A stretch of DNA of 17,665 nt. Source: Microcaldota archaeon (lineage in GTDB: Archaea > Micrarchaeota > Micrarchaeia > Micrarchaeales > Micrarchaeaceae). Below, one piece after another: positions 13,649 through 17,665 of the stretch; the first letter of the stretch is position 1; every line of letters starts with the position of its first letter. Below the pieces are notes generated by a model, which was not told the origin of the DNA, did not search any database, and saw nothing but the letters and a program-made list of their open reading frames with translations. The stretch covers positions 1-17,665 of the forward strand of contig JAJYTM010000005.1 in NCBI GenBank assembly GCA_021793035.1, in the 5' to 3' direction. The translations under genes were made by a program, and so were the position numbers.

Positions 13649-13657
13649 TATTATATC
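13649..13657 (+). promoter_or_regulatory. Candidate TATA box for the 262-aa gene
   Basis: TTTATATC-like sequence (TATTATATC, read as TTATATCT) lies about 40 bases before the ATG at 13697. It would give a leader of roughly 17-20 bases carrying GGTGATGG. Confidence 0.4.
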
Positions 13658-13696
13658 TATTAGCTATAAGGTAAATGTATCTTATGTGGTGATGGA

Positions 13697-14485
13697 ATGA
13701 CTGAGACAAAAGAGGTTAGCGGCAGGGATGCTGTGCATGTGGGCTCTGCTAAGGGTTATAATCCAGCAATGAACAAGTACCTGGTGATAGGCAACGAACA
13801 GATAGTCGAGGTATTGCGTAAGACGAAGGCTGAACTGCGCTACAAAGGCACCGGGCACGTAATTGCCGGAATAAAGCAGCAGATGGGGATGACGGCCAAT
13901 GACGAGGGTGCCGTAAGGTTGCCCAAAAAAGATTTCGCTAGGAATTCGATGATAACAAATACGTCGACATGGAAATTCAAAATACCGCAGATAGTGGTGA
14001 CAAATGACAGGATATTCTTCCTCCATAAAAACGGAGAAGTGATGATACCTACAAATTCTATGTCATTGGTGTATAATCCAGAGGCCAAGCCCCTGCTCAT
14101 TCAGCTCTACCACGAGACCAGGGAGCGCAAGGACGACCTAAAAGAGGCAATCGACGCAGGCGACAAATCGGCGAAGAAGGCCCTCAAGGGCATGAGCGGC
14201 GCCGCATACGGCAAAGGCTGGAAAGGCAGGGTAGCAGCACGCCTCAACGACCTTAGGGGATGGTGGGAGCTCAAGGAAGTCAGTATGGACGGCAATAAAG
14301 TGCAGCTTCAGCTGAACTGGGACACGCCGCAGCACATCGAGGATGCAGGAATAAACACCATCGAAGCGATGAAGGCAACTATGGGCGCACCTTATCCGAA
14401 CGTAAACCCGCTGTATGTGACGTTCAAGCTAAAGGCGAAGGATGCCGAAGCGCTCTATTCCCTGCTCAGGAGAGCGCTTCAGTAA
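13697..14485 (+). CDS. Unrecognised soluble protein, 262 aa, possibly with a PH-like N-terminal half
   Basis: I do not recognise a named family. The 262-residue protein has no signal or membrane segment. Residues 28-125 look like a beta-rich domain, including IPQIVVTNDRIFFLHKNGEV near 96-115, which resembles the strand pair of small membrane-binding PH-like domains (pattern VVLTNRRLIFL). This is followed by IPTNSMSLV, a charged helical insert (137-170) and a second beta segment, KVQLQLNW. The last 25 residues form an amphipathic helix. GGTGAT lies three bases before the ATG. It follows the TPR-like gene by 71 bases and ends 15 bases before a hairpin terminator. A membrane-recruitment role is speculation. 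Confidence 0.75.
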   Translation: MTETKEVSGRDAVHVGSAKGYNPAMNKYLVIGNEQIVEVLRKTKAELRYKGTGHVIAGIKQQMGMTANDEGAVRLPKKDFARNSMITNTSTWKFKIPQIVVTNDRIFFLHKNGEVMIPTNSMSLVYNPEAKPLLIQLYHETRERKDDLKEAIDAGDKSAKKALKGMSGAAYGKGWKGRVAARLNDLRGWWELKEVSMDGNKVQLQLNWDTPQHIEDAGINTIEAMKATMGAPYPNVNPLYVTFKLKAKDAEALYSLLRRALQ

Positions 14486-14489
14486 AGCG

Positions 14490-14520
14490 ATCTTGTTTTT
14501 GGGGCGTTAGCGCCCCTTTC
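14490..14520 (+). terminator. Hairpin plus T-rich terminator after the 262-aa gene
   Basis: A TTGTTTTT tract precedes a perfect hairpin GGGGCG-TTAG-CGCCCC (14501-14516) and then TTTCTATT. Archaeal termination is usually driven by the T-tract alone, so the strong bacterial-style hairpin is unusual. It stands between two convergent transcription units and may protect the 23S rRNA from readthrough. Confidence 0.7.
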
Positions 14521-14577
14521 TATTATATGCCCATTATTGTTATTGCGGGCTTTCGGACTTAGTGTCCTCTAGTGCTT

Positions 14578-14597
14578 TGAAAAAACAAAACAAGAAT
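14578..14597 (-). terminator. T-rich terminator downstream of 23S rRNA
   Basis: On the minus strand CTTGTTTTGTTTTTTC begins directly after the outer end of the 23S processing stem. Oligo-T tracts of this kind end archaeal transcription. Between here and 14520 I see only short A/T-rich sequence and a small GGAC/GTCC hairpin at 14553-14565. Confidence 0.55.
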
Positions 14598-14616
14598 GGA
14601 GAAGAGCTTGCTTATA
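14598..14616 (-). repeat. 23S processing stem, 3' strand
   Basis: On the minus strand TATAAGCAAG followed by CTCTTCTCC pairs with the matching sequence at 17456-17475. This gives 19 base pairs interrupted by one bulged base, enclosing the whole 23S rRNA. Such stems release pre-23S. No clear bulge-helix-bulge is visible within it. Confidence 0.85.
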
Positions 14617-14621
14617 TATTA

Positions 14622-17455
14622 GGCTTTAGTAACGGTATGTTCACAGGTCGCCGAAGCTCCCTGCTTACGCACCCGTCCTATCAAAGTCGTCTATTGCGAC
14701 CGCCCTAGTGCCTCGTTTCGGGTCAGGCTTCGTCCTTAGATGCTTTCAGGACTTATCCTTATGGCGCGTGGCTACCCAGCAATGCTTACACAACTGGTAC
14801 ACTAGCGGCGCCGATTCCTCGTTCCTCTCGTATTAAAGGAATCTTACCCTCTGGCACTTACACTTCCAGTAGATATTACCGTACTGTCTCGCGACGTACT
14901 GAACTCAGCTCGCGTATGGTTTTAATGGTCGAGCAGACCAACCCTTGGCGGCTTGTGCACCGCCAGGATACCATGGGCCCATATCGATGTATCAATGCGC
15001 CAGGTCGATGTGGACTCTCACCGGCGACGAATCGGTTACCTCTAGAGTAACTTGTCTAATAGCTTGGAGCCCCATTAAAAGAGCTACCAACGTTCATTAA
15101 GCCCCTGTTTCCAGTCTGCATTCCTCGCTTTTCGGAATACAGTCAGCCCTGCATTTGCCTTTGTGCTTGACAGTGGTTTCCCAAACCACCTAAGCAGAGC
15201 CTTGGTTACTTTCGTTTCCTTATCGAAAGCAACCGTCCAGTCTAACTACCCACCTGCAGCTGTCCTCTTCCGAGTAAGCCATATGGCAAACTAAGAGTGG
15301 TGTTACATTATCGCTCCGCCAGCACCAAAGCGCTGGTTTCGACGCTCCCACTTACGCTATGCATAATCCGACATACGACAACAACAGGCTGTAGTCAAGC
15401 TTCATAGAGTCTTCATTTCCCACTGGAAGATCGTGGCATATTCACCACGTAGTGAGTTCACCGGACCCGAGGTTGGGACAGTGGAACAATCGTTACGCCA
15501 TTCATGCAAGTCATCGATTAAATGACGAGGTATTACGCTACCTCAAGAGAGTCAGAGTTACTCCCGCTCTTTGCCAGCGCTTATTCCCCTTGTAAAGGGC
15601 TTTCACGTACTGGCGGTGAGCAGGCGTCACCCACTGTACTAAGCCTTTCGGCTTTGCGGTGAGTTGTGTTTTAGATAAACAGTCGTTGTTCCCTAGTCAG
15701 TGACATCTGCGCATACCGTGCGCAGACATAGCTTGTCGAAAACTTACGCTACTATTTTGCCGAATTCCCTAACCTCGGTTAGCTCCGTCACACCTTGGCC
15801 TATTAAGCCAGCAACACTTGTACTAGTTCTAGGTACGGGACAGCATGATCGTTGCAGATTCCCTTTTCACTGTCTCAGGAAATCAGTCCAACAGTTCATT
15901 TAGCTGCTTCTCCTCATAACGAGACTCCGCAGCCGTTTGCACTTTCTTTCGGACATATCCCCAAGCGTCAGAAATCTGCCTTGTGTTGCCACTCCTACAT
16001 GCCGTGGGCTGGAATATTAACCAGCTTCCCTTTTGTCGCAGTGTGGTTGGCATGCGACTTAGGACCGCCTAACTCTCCGCTGACGAGCGTTGCGAAGAAA
16101 CCCGTGTGCTTTCGGTGTATGGGATTCTCACCCATATATGATGTTACTAACACCAGGATATGCTCTGCGGCGCGGTCCATATGTCCTCTCGGACATACTT
16201 CTTGCCGCGCTGCACGCCCTCTTACCAGTACTTGCGTACTCTAGGGTCTCGGTACCTAATTTAGCCCCGTATATTTTCGGGCGGGAACGCCTCAACTGGT
16301 ACGCTATTACGCGTTTTTTGAAGGATGGCTGCTTCTGAGCCTACCTCCCAGCTGTCTATGGCGCTTCCACCCTTTGATACACTCAATTAGGATTTGGGGA
16401 CCTTAACCCTAGTCACTATCTTTGCAGTCTCACGACGCTAGCTTACCCAGCGTCGTCGACTCCCGGGGTCTACGCAGCACATACATTCGGAGTTTGATAG
16501 GCGAGGGAGGCCTTTCGACCCCTTACCCGCCAGTCGGTAGCTCTACCGCATGTGCAAACTCGCCCGGAGCTATCCTAAAGATACTTCAGAGGGGACCCGC
16601 TATTGCCACGTTCGAATGGTATATCGCCGCTACCCGCAACTCACCCAACAGGACATGCCATGACAGGTGGCAGGCCTCCACCAGGCGTTAGCCTAGCTTC
16701 GCCTTGGTCGCGCGTAGTTCACAGTGGCTTCGGGTCGTAAAAGAGTGACTTGACGCATTTTCATACGCCGCGCCTCGCAATGCTGCGCGCTCTCGCTTTC
16801 GCTACGCATTTCTGCTCGCCACTCCAATACACTCCCTGGCTCTTGCTTCAAGAAGAATGATAGAACACTGGTCCAGGCATGTCGCTAAATTTTTTCAAAC
16901 CTTCGCTTCCACGCCCTTCGTCCCTTTCGTGCCCTACCTTCGTGTTACCACCTAGTTTCAGATCTTTTCAATCCCACGCGTGTGGGTTCTTTTCAGCTTT
17001 CACTCGCGCTACTTGTACGCTATCGGTCTGTAGTCAATATTTAGGGTTGGGGTTTAATGGCCCCGTATTCACTCTACATACTCAAGCAGAGTTACTCTTT
17101 GCAGCAGCTTCCATCGCACTTTGCCTACGAGGCTGTCACTCTCTATAGCCACGCTTTCCAACGTGTTCGGCTCATGTCCTGGATAGCTTGTCGCTGCACC
17201 ACATCTCCACGCCTTTTGCAAAGCAGGATTCAGTTTGCCCTGTGCGGGTTTCATTCGCATTACTAACCGCATCGCTCGCGCTTTCTTTTCCTGCGGGTAC
17301 TAAGATATTTCAGTTCCCCGCGTCTGCATACATTTGCATGTACGATTCGGCAATCCTGGGTTCAAAGCCCGACTTGCGGCTACCCCAGGCTTATCGCAGC
17401 TTGCCACGGCCTTCATCGCTACTACAGCCAAGCCATCCCCTAGGTGGTGTTAAAT
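14622..17455 (-). rRNA. rrl: 23S ribosomal RNA
   Basis: The large-subunit rRNA is complete and on the minus strand, about 2.83 kb, slightly shorter than typical archaeal 23S. Recognisable blocks in order include the 5' segment GATGAAGGCCGTGGCAAG, the GTPase centre GAAGCAGCCATCCTT (about 16325-16345), GAATGGCGTAACGAT near 15490, and the sarcin-ricin loop ACGAGAGGAAC at 14821-14831. The ends are placed by the flanking processing stem and by the expected 5'-3' terminal pairing, so each may be off by 10-15 bases. No intron-sized insertion or homing-endonuclease frame is seen. It departs from near-universal sequence at several active-site positions. The open frames inside it are not genes. No 5S or 16S rRNA is in the window. 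Confidence 0.95.
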
Positions 17456-17475
17456 TATAAGCAAGACTCTTCTCC
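17456..17475 (-). repeat. 23S processing stem, 5' strand
   Basis: On the minus strand GGAGAAGAG-T-CTTGCTTATA pairs with 14598-14616. The T at 17466 is bulged. The stem marks the start of pre-23S. Confidence 0.85.
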
Positions 17476-17665
17476 TCAAATCCGTCGTGAAGAACACGAC
17501 TTCATCAATGTATCATGGCTGATAGCTTCTAAGTGTTGTATTTTCATAAAGCGCTGGCTCTCAAATACGCAACTCTAGAAAGCACATGCTGCCATAAATA
17601 GCACCAAAGGATATTTTAGTCAAAGAAGATTTAAATATGTTGCGTTGCAGGGCAGTAAAATCGGA
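17476..17665 (-). other. 23S leader or 16S-23S spacer, no gene seen
   Basis: These 190 bases upstream of the processing stem contain no tRNA and no 16S 3' end. A hairpin GTCGTG-TTCTT-CACGAC lies at 17484-17500. On the minus strand ATATTTAAAT (17629-17638) and TATTTATGG (17592-17600) are possible TATA boxes, which would make the 23S gene an independent transcription unit; the window ends before this can be settled. Confidence 0.5.

Noticed and set aside
15700..17460. Several open frames of 60-130 codons on both strands
   Set aside because: They lie wholly inside the 23S rRNA and follow its sequence; none has a ribosome-binding site or domain.
1..17665. CRISPR arrays, insertion sequences, integrase or phage genes, toxin-antitoxin pairs
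   Set aside because: No regularly spaced repeats, transposase motifs, terminal inverted repeats or recognisable defence genes were seen on either strand.

Overview
This is an archaeal chromosome segment. Nearly every recognisable housekeeping gene is of archaeal type: uL1, uL10/P0, uS2, eL18, uL13, uS9, RNA polymerase subunits D and N, KEOPS Cgi121, an XPF-type nuclease, and TATA/BRE-like promoters with GGTGAT-type Shine-Dalgarno sites. Very small tRNA introns outside the usual place, a fast-evolving 23S rRNA and short intergenic gaps fit a DPANN lineage. A Micrarchaeota (ARMAN-2-like) archaeon is my best guess, but that is inference and no database was searched.

Layout. (1) 1-4311, minus strand: ribosome and transcription genes. 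Read 5' to 3' they run rpoD - tRNA-Leu(GAG) - eL18 - uL13 - uS9 - rpoN, then tRNA-Pro(GGG) - uS2, then uL1 - uL10 (cut by the window edge). Both tRNAs contain introns, and both sit directly in front of a ribosomal-protein gene whose Shine-Dalgarno lies a few bases after the tRNA 3' end. (2) 4312-4495: divergent promoter region. (3) 4496-5125, plus: unrecognised 209-aa protein. (4) 5115-7980, minus: dolichyl-phosphate-mannose-synthase-like GT2, a Wzx-like flippase and ThpR (RNA cyclic phosphodiesterase). (5) 8168-11282, plus: an 814-aa multi-membrane, possibly GT-C-fold protein with a sequon-rich exterior tail, then a compact ERCC4/XPF nuclease. (6) 11425-11796, plus: a small AT-rich protein resembling a bacterial PH-like family. 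(7) 11992-12480, minus: Cgi121, divergent from 12552-13625, an alpha-helical TPR/alpha-SNAP-like protein, followed by 13697-14485, a soluble protein with a possible PH-like half. (8) 14622-17455, minus: a full-length 23S rRNA bounded by a long processing stem. No 5S, 16S or spacer tRNA is visible in the window.

How the genes relate. Region 1 builds the ribosome and RNA polymerase. GT2, the flippase and the large membrane protein plausibly act in lipid-linked sugar handling and surface glycosylation. Cgi121 and ThpR are RNA-metabolism genes.

Most interesting points: the tRNA-Pro T-arm carries 25 extra bases that parse exactly as two microintrons (12 and 13 nt) separated by six exon bases. The same relaxed bulge-helix-loop signature fits the 13-nt tRNA-Leu intron, and the second tRNA-Pro intron appears to get its proper fold only after the first is removed. 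The 23S rRNA departs from near-universal sequence in the P-loop, peptidyl-transferase ring, helix 69 and sarcin-ricin loop, while several helices show compensatory changes.
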